Assembly: GCF_002025705.1 (NCBI RefSeq)
Contig: NZ_CP018846.1
Span: 4,827,501-4,891,500 of the forward strand
Source: Pseudomonas putida
Lineage (GTDB): Bacteria > Pseudomonadota > Gammaproteobacteria > Pseudomonadales > Pseudomonadaceae
Direction of reading: 5' to 3'
Length of the DNA stretch: 64,000 nt
Every line of letters begins with the position of its first letter. The first letter of the stretch is position 1. A program made the position numbers and the translations under genes. Positions 24,943-32,479 of this stretch are shown one piece after another. The notes below the pieces were generated by a model. It saw nothing but the letters and a program-made list of their open reading frames with translations. It was not told the origin of the DNA and made no database searches.

Positions 24943-25830
24943 TCAGCGCGCGTAGGTCATCAGCACGTCTGCAGCGGTCTGGCTGTCCACACCCATCATC
25001 ACGCTCAGGGCAGTGACAGTGAGGATCGAGAAGCCAAACACCTTGCGGGCCCACTTGCTGTCGTCTTCAGCCTTGTAGCCACCCCAGGCCATGTACAGCC
25101 AGTACAGGCCCATGGCTGCTGCCACGGCCAGGTAGCCGAGGCCGGCGTAACCGCCGAGGGTGAGCATCAAGGTAGCGAGCAGGAAGGCCAGCACGTACAG
25201 CACGATCTGCTTCTTCGCTGCAAGGACACCACGTGCCACCGGCAGGACCGGAATGTTGGCAGCGCTGTAATCCTTGAAGCGGAAGATTGCGATGGCGAAG
25301 CTGTGCGGCATCTGCCACAGGCTGAACATCACCAGCAGGGTCACTGCAGCCAGGTCGAAGCTATTGCTTACGGCGCAGTAGCCGATCACCGGAGGCATGG
25401 CACCGGACAGGCTGCCGACCAAGGTGCCGTGCACCGATTTGCGCTTCAGCCAGAGGCTGTAGAAACCAACGTAGACCACGAAGCCTACAGCTGCGCAGAA
25501 CGCCGACAGCGGGTTGGCCTGGACATACAGCAGGCTGAAGCCCGCCACCCCGAGGAGGGTGGCGTAGACCAGCGCGAGGGTCAGCGACATGCCGCCCTGC
25601 ACCATGACGCGGTTCTTGGTGCGCTCCATCTTGTGGTCGATGTCACGGTCGATGCAGTTGTTGAACACGCATCCGGACGCCACCACCAGCGAAGTACCGA
25701 TCACCACCGCCAGGAACAGGGCGAAATCCACATGGCCCTTCGAGGCAAGGAAGAAACCGCCTGCCACGGAAAGCACGTTACCGAAAATGATCCCCGGTTT
25801 GGTGATTTGGATAAAGTGCTTAACGGACAT
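24943..25830 (-). CDS. cyoE: Protoheme IX farnesyltransferase (heme O synthase) CyoE
   Basis: UbiA-type prenyltransferase in the inner membrane that makes heme O for the bo3 oxidase encoded upstream. 295 residues. The prenyl-diphosphate Asp motif is in NNCIDRDIDHKMERTKNR and the second polar motif is WQMPHSFAIAIFRFKDY. About eight TM helices are predicted. It is the last gene of cyoABCDE. Confidence 0.96.
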   Translation of the reverse strand: MSVKHFIQITKPGIIFGNVLSVAGGFFLASKGHVDFALFLAVVIGTSLVVASGCVFNNCIDRDIDHKMERTKNRVMVQGGMSLTLALVYATLLGVAGFSLLYVQANPLSAFCAAVGFVVYVGFYSLWLKRKSVHGTLVGSLSGAMPPVIGYCAVSNSFDLAAVTLLVMFSLWQMPHSFAIAIFRFKDYSAANIPVLPVARGVLAAKKQIVLYVLAFLLATLMLTLGGYAGLGYLAVAAAMGLYWLYMAWGGYKAEDDSKWARKVFGFSILTVTALSVMMGVDSQTAADVLMTYAR

Positions 25831-25841
25831 GCAGTCTTACC

Positions 25842-26174
25842 TCACTTGGCCATCATTTCGAAGTGGATGCTGAACATGATCCACAGCGACAGGCCGACCA
25901 GCAGAGCGATTACCAGCGCGGTGAACAGGAACGTCGACACATTGGAGCGCTGCTCTTTCGAGCGGTCCATGTGCAGGAAGTACACGAGGTGTACCACTAC
26001 CTGAATCACAGCCATGGCCACGATGATCAGAACGGTCAGGTTCTTCGGCAGGCTTGGCGACATGGCCAGGCCGAACGGGATCGCGGTCAGGATGATCGAC
26101 AGGATGAAGCCGATCATGTACGACTTGACGCTGCCGTGGTTACCTTCGTGATGAGTGTCGTGTGCGTTAGCCAT
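25842..26174 (-). CDS. cyoD: Cytochrome bo3 ubiquinol oxidase subunit IV CyoD
   Basis: 110 residues with three TM helices (YMIGFILSIILTAIPFGLAM, LIIVAMAVIQVVVHLVYFLH and ALVIALLVGLSLWIMFSIHF). The HLVYFLHMD stretch is conserved in subunit IV, which assists assembly of the oxidase. Its start and the cyoC stop share one base. Confidence 0.95.
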   Translation of the reverse strand: MANAHDTHHEGNHGSVKSYMIGFILSIILTAIPFGLAMSPSLPKNLTVLIIVAMAVIQVVVHLVYFLHMDRSKEQRSNVSTFLFTALVIALLVGLSLWIMFSIHFEMMAK

Positions 26175-26797
26175 TACAGAACTCCCAGCAGGTAGACGAC
26201 GGTGAATACGCAGATCCAGACCACGTCCAGGAAGTGCCAGAACAGGCTCAGGCAGCTCATGCGGGTCTTGGCGGTCGGCGTGATGCCGTGCTTGTTGATC
26301 TGGTACATCATGATTGCCATCCAGATCAGGCCGGCGGTCACGTGCAGACCGTGGGTACCTACCAGGGCGAAGAAGCCCGACAGGAAGCCACTGCGGGTCG
26401 GGCCGAAGCCTTCGCCGATCAGGTGATGGAATTCATAGATTTCCATCGCGATGAAGCCTGCACCGAACAGGAAGGTCACAGCCAACCAGCCCAGTACGCC
26501 AGCTTTCTTGCCGTCGAACATCTTCAGCATGGCGAAGCCGAAGGTGATCGAGGACAGCAGCAGGAACAGCGTTTCAACAGCTACGAAGTCGAGCTGGAAG
26601 ATGTCGTGACCCGACGGGCCGCCGGCAAAACTGCCGGACAGCACCGCGTAGGTGGCGAAGAGCGACGCAAACAGGATGCAGTCGGTCATCAGGTACAGCC
26701 AGAAACCGAGGACGGTCATCTGGCCCGAGTCGTGGTGGTGGTCATCGTGAGCATGGTCATGACCATGCGCGCCACCGTGGATTACTTGACTGGACAT
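26174..26797 (-). CDS. cyoC: Cytochrome bo3 ubiquinol oxidase subunit III CyoC
   Basis: 207 residues with five TM helices. The N-terminus is strikingly His/Asp-rich (HGGAHGHDHAHDDHHHDSG), which may bind metal but is common in pseudomonads. The core carries FWLYLMTDCILFASLFATYAV, the subunit III motif GTHGLHVTAGLIWM, and a C-terminal CLSLFWHFLDVVWICVF. It is three bases downstream of cyoB. Confidence 0.96.
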   Translation of the reverse strand: MSSQVIHGGAHGHDHAHDDHHHDSGQMTVLGFWLYLMTDCILFASLFATYAVLSGSFAGGPSGHDIFQLDFVAVETLFLLLSSITFGFAMLKMFDGKKAGVLGWLAVTFLFGAGFIAMEIYEFHHLIGEGFGPTRSGFLSGFFALVGTHGLHVTAGLIWMAIMMYQINKHGITPTAKTRMSCLSLFWHFLDVVWICVFTVVYLLGVL

Positions 26798-26800
26798 TGA

Positions 26801-28819
26801 TTACACCCGTTCAAACGATTCGACACGTGCGCCGGCAGGCAGAGCACCTGCTTTGGCCAGCGCTTTGAGACGCTCGCCTTCGATGCGCGCCACTTCTTCG
26901 GCCGGAACCATGTAGCCCTGGTCGTCACGCGCAGCGTGGCGAACGAAGACCGCGATGGTTGCCAGCAGGCTCGCGCCAACCAGCCACCAGATGTGCCAGA
27001 TGAAAGCGAAGCCGAAGACAGTCAGGAACATACCCATGAACAGACCGGTAGCGGTGTTGTTCGGCATGTGGATCGCTTCGTACTTGCCCGGCACCTTGTA
27101 GGCAACGCCGGCTTCCTTGGCTTCGTTCCAGCAGTCCAGGCCAACTTTCTCAGGCATGTGGGCGAAGTTGTAGAACGGAGGTGGCGACGAAGTCGACCAT
27201 TCCAGGGTACGGCCGCCCCATGGGTCGCCGGTCACGTCCAGGTTCTGCTCGCGATCGCGGATCGAAACGACGATCTGGATCAGCTGGCAAGCGATACCGA
27301 ACAGGATCAGCACGGCGCCGACAACGGCTACGTACAGGTAGGGTTCCCACAGTGGGTTGTCGGAGTGGTTCAGACGACGGGTCATGCCCATGAAGCCCAG
27401 GGCGTACAGCGGCATGAACGCTACGTAGAAGCCAGAGATCCAGAACCAGAATGCAGCTTTGCCCCACTTCTCGTTCAGCTTGAAGCCGAACGCTTTTGGC
27501 CACCAGTAGGCGAAGCCGGCGATGTAGCCGAATACCGCACCACCAATGATCACGTTGTGGAAGTGAGCAATTACGAACAGGCTGTTGTGCAGGACGAAGT
27601 CAGCACCTGGAACAGCCAGCAGAACGCCAGTCATGCCACCGATCGAGAAGGTGATCATGAAGCCCAGGGTCCACAGCATCGGTGCGGTGAAACGCACACG
27701 GCCCTGGTACATGGTGAACAGCCAGTTGAACAGCTTCACACCAGTCGGAATGGAGATCAGCATCGTCGCCAGGCCGAAGAAGGTGTTGACGCTGGCGCCG
27801 GCACCCATGGTGAAGAAGTGGTGCAGCCATACAGCGAAGCCCAGAACGGCAATGGCGCCCGATGCGTAGATCATCGAGTGGTGGCCGAACAGACGCTTGC
27901 CGGAGAAGGTCGAAGTCACTTCCGAGAACACGCCGAAGGCCGGCAGGATCAGGATGTAAACCTCGGGGTGACCCCACGCCCAGAACAGGTTGACGTACAT
28001 CATCGGGTTCCCACCAAGCTCGTTGGTGAAAATGTGGAAGTCCAGATAACGGTCAACAGTCAGCAGAGCGAGTGCAGCGGTCAGGATCGGGAACGAAGCC
28101 ACGATCAGCACGTTGGCCCAGGTGCAGGTCCAGGTGAAGATCGGCATGTCCATCAGCTTCATGCCAGGTGCGCGCATCTTCATCACGGTGACGAGGAAGT
28201 TCACGCCGGTCAGTGTCGTACCCAAGCCTGAGAGCTGTAGCGCCCAGATGTAGTAGTCGACACCCACCCCAGGGCTGTACTGAATGCCCGCGAGCGGCGG
28301 ATAGGCAACCCAGCCGGTCTTGGCGAATTCACCAACGCCCAGCGAGATGTTGACCAGCAGCACGCCTGCCAGCAGCAGGTAGAAGCTCAGGGAGTTCAGG
28401 AACGGGAAGGCAACGTCACGTGCACCGATCTGCAGAGGAACCGCGAGGTTCATCAGGCCGGTGAAGAACGGCATCGCCATGAAGATGATCATGATCACAC
28501 CGTGAGCGGTGAAGATCTGGTCATAGTGTTCAGGCGGCAGGTAGCCTTCGGAGCCACCGGTAGCGGCAGCCAGCTGAGTACGCATCATGATGGCGTCGGC
28601 GAAGCCGCGCAGCAGCATGACCATCGCGACGACGATGTACATCACCCCGATTTTCTTGTGGTCGACGGTGGTCAACCACTCGGTCCACAAGTAGGTCCAC
28701 TTGCGGAAATAGGTGATAGCACCAACGACAGCAATACCCCCGAGCGCGATCATGGCAAGCGTCACCATGACTATCGGCTCGTGGAAGGGTATCGCCTCCA
28801 GGGTTAATTTACCGAACAT
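26801..28819 (-). CDS. cyoB: Cytochrome bo3 ubiquinol oxidase subunit I CyoB
   Basis: Catalytic heme-copper subunit that reduces oxygen to water and pumps protons. 672 residues with about 15 TM helices. Heme and copper ligands are visible: His in TAHGVIMIIFMAMPF, WGHPEVYILILPAFG with the cross-linked His-Tyr pair, the HH pair in WLHHFFTMG, and SLFVIAHFHNVIIGG. The C-terminal tail contains YMVPAEEVARIEGERLKALA. It is the second gene of the operon, three bases after cyoA. Confidence 0.98.
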   Translation of the reverse strand: MFGKLTLEAIPFHEPIVMVTLAMIALGGIAVVGAITYFRKWTYLWTEWLTTVDHKKIGVMYIVVAMVMLLRGFADAIMMRTQLAAATGGSEGYLPPEHYDQIFTAHGVIMIIFMAMPFFTGLMNLAVPLQIGARDVAFPFLNSLSFYLLLAGVLLVNISLGVGEFAKTGWVAYPPLAGIQYSPGVGVDYYIWALQLSGLGTTLTGVNFLVTVMKMRAPGMKLMDMPIFTWTCTWANVLIVASFPILTAALALLTVDRYLDFHIFTNELGGNPMMYVNLFWAWGHPEVYILILPAFGVFSEVTSTFSGKRLFGHHSMIYASGAIAVLGFAVWLHHFFTMGAGASVNTFFGLATMLISIPTGVKLFNWLFTMYQGRVRFTAPMLWTLGFMITFSIGGMTGVLLAVPGADFVLHNSLFVIAHFHNVIIGGAVFGYIAGFAYWWPKAFGFKLNEKWGKAAFWFWISGFYVAFMPLYALGFMGMTRRLNHSDNPLWEPYLYVAVVGAVLILFGIACQLIQIVVSIRDREQNLDVTGDPWGGRTLEWSTSSPPPFYNFAHMPEKVGLDCWNEAKEAGVAYKVPGKYEAIHMPNNTATGLFMGMFLTVFGFAFIWHIWWLVGASLLATIAVFVRHAARDDQGYMVPAEEVARIEGERLKALAKAGALPAGARVESFERV

Positions 28820-28822
28820 CTC

Positions 28823-29767
28823 TTACTCCTCTGCACCGGCAGCTGGTTGCATACTCGATTCCACACCCTTGGTTGTGGCCAGATCTTTGCTGCCTGCTTC
28901 TTCGTGGACCGGCTTGCCGCGGTTCATGCCTTCGTACTTGTCGACGATGGTCTGGAACAGCTCTGCTGGTGCCTCGCTGTACAGCGCGACTGGGTTGTAT
29001 TCGCTAGGCTTGGCCAGGGCTTCGTATTCGGCCTTGCCCAGTTTCAGTGGCGACTGCTTCACTTCGGCGACCCACTTGTCGAAGTCTTCCTGAGAGGTAG
29101 CAGTAGCCTTGAATTTCATGCCGGTGAAGCCAGCGCCGCTGTAGTTGGCACTGATACCGTCGAACTCGCCGTTTTCGTTGGCGATCAGGTGCAGCTTGGT
29201 GGTCATGCCGGCCATGGCGTAGATCTGGCCACCCAGGCCCGGGATGAAGAACGAGTTCATCACGGCGTCGGAGGTGACGCGGAAGTTGACCGGGGTGTTA
29301 GCCGGGAAGTTGATCTTGTTGACCGTGGCAATGCCCTGTTCCGGGTAGATGAACAGCCATTTCCAGTCCAGCGCGACCACGTCGATCTGAATCGGCTTCA
29401 CGTCCGAATCAAGCGGACGGTACGGGTCCAGCTTGTGGGTCGACTTGTAGGTGACGTAACCCAGGGCGATGATGATGATGATCGGGATGATCCACACCGC
29501 GGCTTCGATCTTGGTCGAGTGCGACCAGTCTGGGGTGTAGGTGGCAGCCTTGTTGGAAGCACGGTACTTCCAGGCGAACGCCACGGTCATGATGATGACC
29601 GGAATGACCACCAGCAGCATCAGGCCGGTAGCGATCAGGATCAGGTTCTTTTGCTCAATGCCGACCTGACCTTTCGGGTCGAGCAGGGTCCAGTTGCACC
29701 CACTGAGTAAAAGCATGCCTAAAAAGGGCAATATGCCAAACAGTCTGGGGTAACGCTTTTTACTCAT
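28823..29767 (-). CDS. cyoA: Cytochrome bo3 ubiquinol oxidase subunit II CyoA
   Basis: 314 residues, beginning with a lipoprotein signal peptide with lipobox LLSGC, then two TM helices (ILIATGLMLLVVIPVIIMTV; AVWIIPIIIIIALGYVTY) and a periplasmic cupredoxin-fold domain (FRVTSDAVMNSFFIPGLGGQ). The CuA ligands of cytochrome c oxidases are absent, as expected for a quinol oxidase. The start ATG 29767 has AGAGGT upstream. The C-terminal extension after about residue 285 is Ala/Glu-rich. It is the first gene of the operon. Confidence 0.97.
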   Translation of the reverse strand: MSKKRYPRLFGILPFLGMLLLSGCNWTLLDPKGQVGIEQKNLILIATGLMLLVVIPVIIMTVAFAWKYRASNKAATYTPDWSHSTKIEAAVWIIPIIIIIALGYVTYKSTHKLDPYRPLDSDVKPIQIDVVALDWKWLFIYPEQGIATVNKINFPANTPVNFRVTSDAVMNSFFIPGLGGQIYAMAGMTTKLHLIANENGEFDGISANYSGAGFTGMKFKATATSQEDFDKWVAEVKQSPLKLGKAEYEALAKPSEYNPVALYSEAPAELFQTIVDKYEGMNRGKPVHEEAGSKDLATTKGVESSMQPAAGAEE

Positions 29768-30094
29768 CTCACGACCTCTAGATCAGCTTGCTTCAATGCA
29801 ATTTGTGTTTTGGTAGCCAACACTTCGTCCTGCCAAGTGCGGCATTTCGCGCCCGTACTCGCTCCTGCCCGGGTCTGACTGCAGGACCTTGGCGAAAAGC
29901 GTGTTAGCGGTGCTTATGGTTTCGTAGGCAACAGGCCTGTACTTCAGACCAAGTCCATTTGGTGCGGGAAAACGCGGAGGGGGGTCCGCCCGGTATCGCC
30001 GTTGGGCGAAACTTGACGAAGTCAGCAAAAAGGAGCGCTGGGGCTTCCTTCAATCCTGCGACTCGCAAGCAGTGCCGAACGGAAATTGGGGGCG

Positions 30095-30123
30095 ATTGTA
30101 GATAGGTCGCAAACCCTTGACTA
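30095..30123 (-). promoter_or_regulatory. Candidate promoter of cyoABCDE
   Basis: On the minus strand TAGTCA (30123-30118), 17 bases, TACAAT (30100-30095). Four and five matches to the sigma-70 consensus; read by eye. Confidence 0.35.
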
Positions 30124-30246
30124 TGACTTATTGAGCAACAGTCCTTTACAGAATCCGTAACAATAGCACTCTACAAATCAACTTCGCGACAGTTTGTCGC
30201 ACCCCGCTTGCTAGCCCTCAAACCCGCATTTTGCAAGGCTTTGAGG

Positions 30247-30260
30247 TTGATCTGGAGCAA
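30247..30260. promoter_or_regulatory. Anr/FNR-like box upstream of the cyo promoter
   Basis: TTGATCTGGAGCAA matches the Anr consensus TTGAT-N4-ATCAA with one mismatch. In P. putida Anr is known to influence terminal-oxidase choice, so a site here is plausible. It lies well upstream of the candidate -35 box, and no binding evidence is available. Confidence 0.35.
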
Positions 30261-30325
30261 GCGGGAGAGGACTTTTCGCTCTTCTCATCCGGTGTAAAAG
30301 ACCACACCGAAATCGGGACTTATGT

Positions 30326-30832
30326 CTAAGACTGGCGCCGGTTGCGGTAGATGCCGAACGGTACCAGGATGGCGGTCAGGACGAACGCCACCAGTGCCCA
30401 CTGCGCCAGCGACAAACCGAGGATCGGTGGGTACGGCGTGCTGCAGAAGCCATCGACCTGGAACGCCAGCGGCCAGAGCTTGGCCAGGGGCAGGTCGTCG
30501 ACGATCGGCTGCAGGGTATCGATGCCGCAACTGACCATGGGGTTGGCGAGTATATACACATGGTTGCCAGCCGCAATGATTCCGCCGATTGCGCTGAGCA
30601 CCACCAGGCCCTCGAACAGGGTCAGGCTGCGACGCCCGGGCATGGCGGCGGCAATGAACGCGAAGATGGCTATAAAGAGCAAGGCATAGCGTTGCAGGAT
30701 GCACAACGGGCAAGGTGCCTCGCCCAGTACCACCTGCATGTATAGCGCTCCGCCGATCAGGGCGAGGCAGATCACCCCCAGCAGCACCAGAAAGCGCCGT
30801 TCGCGGTTCAGGCGCAAGGATTGTTCGTTCAT
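30326..30832 (-). CDS. dsbB: Disulfide bond formation protein DsbB
   Basis: Inner-membrane quinone reductase that reoxidises DsbA. 168 residues from ATG 30832 with GAAGGA upstream; the frame is open 23 codons further without support. Both redox pairs are present: Cys41/Cys44 in APCPLCILQRYA and Cys102/Cys130 in VSCGIDTLQP and VDGFCSTPYP, at nearly the same positions as in E. coli. Four TM helices are predicted. It lies between hmp and the cyo operon, on the same strand. Confidence 0.95.
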   Translation of the reverse strand: MNEQSLRLNRERRFLVLLGVICLALIGGALYMQVVLGEAPCPLCILQRYALLFIAIFAFIAAAMPGRRSLTLFEGLVVLSAIGGIIAAGNHVYILANPMVSCGIDTLQPIVDDLPLAKLWPLAFQVDGFCSTPYPPILGLSLAQWALVAFVLTAILVPFGIYRNRRQS

Positions 30833-31145
30833 TGCCGATTCCTTCGATGGATAGATGGCAGCGTGGTCCGCCCGCCTGAATGCGATTCTACACGCAGGCA
30901 TGGCCCATTAGCGTGTCGAGGTGGCGGCGAGACAGCACTGCGCAGGGCTATCCGGAGATGCTGAGACCGGCTGCAGTAACGTCGGTTCAACGTCGGCCGG
31001 TAAAAAAGCGGCTGCCCGGGTGCCGCGCAGGGGCAAGCCCCTCGACACCCGGGAGTGAAGGATACAGTGATTAAAGGAGGATTAAAGATGAAAGGTGCCG
31101 AGGCACCCTTCATCTTTCCTTATATATAAGCCGCGCCTGGAACAG
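30833..31145. other. Structured gap between hmp and dsbB
   Basis: 313 bases with no recognised gene. A compound hairpin at 31015-31052 has an outer CCCGGGTG/CACCCGGG stem and an inner GGGGC/GCCCC stem. The hmp terminator is at 31086-31115. On the plus strand AAAGGAGG stands 7 bases before an ATG (31088) that opens a 13-codon frame running through that terminator. No known RNA family was recognised. Confidence 0.5.
31086..31115 (-). terminator. Intrinsic terminator of hmp
   Basis: AGATGAAAGGTGC, loop CGAG and its near-perfect complement; on the minus strand it is followed by TTTAAT and lies about 30 bases after the hmp stop. Confidence 0.75.
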
Positions 31146-32324
31146 TTATTCCAGGGCAGCCGCCGGGCCGAAGAACTCGTAACGGCTCTGCTGCTCTGGC
31201 ACACCCAGGCCCTTCAGCTGGCGCTTGACCGCCGCCATGAAACCTTTCGGCCCGAGGAAGTAGGCGTCCACATCGCGCTCACGCGGCAGCCACTCACCCA
31301 GCAGGTCCTGGCTCAGCAGGCCAACCGCGTCGGCATTCTGCGCACCCTCTTGCTCGGCATAGCAGTAGAAGCGCTTGAGCTGCGGGTGGCGCTCGGCCAG
31401 GCCATCGATCCAGTCGCGGAACGCGTGCACCGCACCGTTACGTGCGCAGTGAATGAAATGCACCGGGCGCTGGGTCTTCAGGGCCGCTTCGAGCATCGCC
31501 AGGGTCGGGGTAATGCCAACACCTCCGCTGATCAGCACCAGTGGCTTGTCGCTGGCCGCCAGGGTGAAGTCACCCGCTGGCGGGAACAGCTGCAGGGAAT
31601 CTCCCACCACCAGCTCATCATGCAGGTAGTTGGAGACCTTGCCGCCCTCCTCGCGCTTGACGCTGATGCGGTACCCCTGGCCGTCGCACAGGGCCGACAG
31701 CGAGTAGTTGCGGCGCTGCTCGGCACCGTCAATGAACAGCTGCAGGCCGATGTACTGGCCTGGTTCGGCCTTGAGCACTGGCTGGCCATCCACCGGGGCA
31801 AAGTAGAACGAGGTGATCTCGCTGCTTTCCTGTTCGCGACGGGCCAAGCGGAATTCGCGGGTTCCGCGCCAGCCGCCGGCGGCCTCTTCCTTCTGTTTAT
31901 AGAGGTTTTCTTCGGCACCGATGAGGATGTCGGCCAGCTGGCCATAGGCAGCGGCCCAGGCGGCGATGACTTCAGGCGTGGCGATTTCCTTGCCCAGCAC
32001 TTCTTCGATGGCTCGCAGCAGGCAGCTGCCGACGATCGGGTAGTGTTCCGGCAGAATCTGCAGGGCAACGTGTTTGTTGATGATCTGGCCGACCAGGCCA
32101 CCTAGCTGTTCAAGCTGGTCGATGTGCCGGGCATACATCAGCACGCCATTGGCCAGCGCCCGCGGCTGGTCGCCACTGGCCTGGTGGGCCTGGTTGAACA
32201 GCGGGCGTACCTCTGGGTACTCGCTGAGCATCATCTTGTAGAAGTGGGTGGTCAGGGTTTCACCACCGGTTTCCAGCAGGGGGACAGTGGCTTTGATGAT
32301 TGCACGTTGTTCGGCATTAAGCAT
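31146..32324 (-). CDS. hmp: Flavohemoprotein Hmp (nitric oxide dioxygenase)
   Basis: Detoxifies NO to nitrate with NAD(P)H and oxygen. 392 residues from ATG 32324 with AGGAG nine bases upstream; an in-frame TTG at 32333 would add three residues. The globin domain occupies residues 1-138, with proximal heme His85 in INKHVALQI. The FAD-binding domain has RRNYSLSA. The NAD-binding domain has LISGGVGITPTLAML and the C-terminal YEFFGPAAALE. It is divergent from norR, which should activate it. Confidence 0.97.
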   Translation of the reverse strand: MLNAEQRAIIKATVPLLETGGETLTTHFYKMMLSEYPEVRPLFNQAHQASGDQPRALANGVLMYARHIDQLEQLGGLVGQIINKHVALQILPEHYPIVGSCLLRAIEEVLGKEIATPEVIAAWAAAYGQLADILIGAEENLYKQKEEAAGGWRGTREFRLARREQESSEITSFYFAPVDGQPVLKAEPGQYIGLQLFIDGAEQRRNYSLSALCDGQGYRISVKREEGGKVSNYLHDELVVGDSLQLFPPAGDFTLAASDKPLVLISGGVGITPTLAMLEAALKTQRPVHFIHCARNGAVHAFRDWIDGLAERHPQLKRFYCYAEQEGAQNADAVGLLSQDLLGEWLPRERDVDAYFLGPKGFMAAVKRQLKGLGVPEQQSRYEFFGPAAALE

Positions 32325-32371
32325 TTGCGACAACTCCTGAGCCTGAGGCTTGAAAAGGTTGCCCTTGTAAT

Positions 32372-32388
32372 TACAGCAATCGTGCCAA
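32372..32388 (-). promoter_or_regulatory. Sigma-54-type promoter of hmp
   Basis: On the minus strand a perfect -24 element TTGGCACG (32388-32381), then four bases and CTGTA (32376-32372) at the -12 position, where TTGCA is the consensus. It lies 48 bases before the hmp start, opposite the sigma-54 activator gene. The -12 element is degenerate. Confidence 0.65.
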
Positions 32389-32428
32389 CTATTTTCCCTA
32401 ATGAAATCAATGCATTGGATAACATCAT

Positions 32429-32439
32429 GTCAAAATGAC
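32429..32439. promoter_or_regulatory. NorR-type binding site
   Basis: GTCAAAATGAC fits the NorR core GT-N7-AC and is a small palindrome. It lies about 40-50 bases upstream of the hmp -24 element, a usual enhancer distance, and about 40 bases before the norR start, where it could also autorepress. Only one clear copy was found; E. coli norV has three. Confidence 0.55.
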
Positions 32440-32479
32440 CCGACCAAGCGTATAGTCAGATCGACCTACAGGAGTCCAT

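Larger units (their letters stand above)
29768..30325. other. Long regulatory gap upstream of cyoA
   Basis: 558 bases between the dsbB stop and cyoA with no convincing gene; an 81-codon frame at 29783-30028 has no ribosome site and unusual composition. It contains a candidate promoter at 30095-30123 on the minus strand and an Anr-like box at 30247-30260. Its length suggests a leader of about 320 nt on the cyo mRNA. Confidence 0.6.

Noticed and set aside
29783..30028. 81-codon minus-strand frame before cyoA as a small gene
   Set aside because: No ribosome site, no recognisable domain, and it sits in what looks like the cyo leader.
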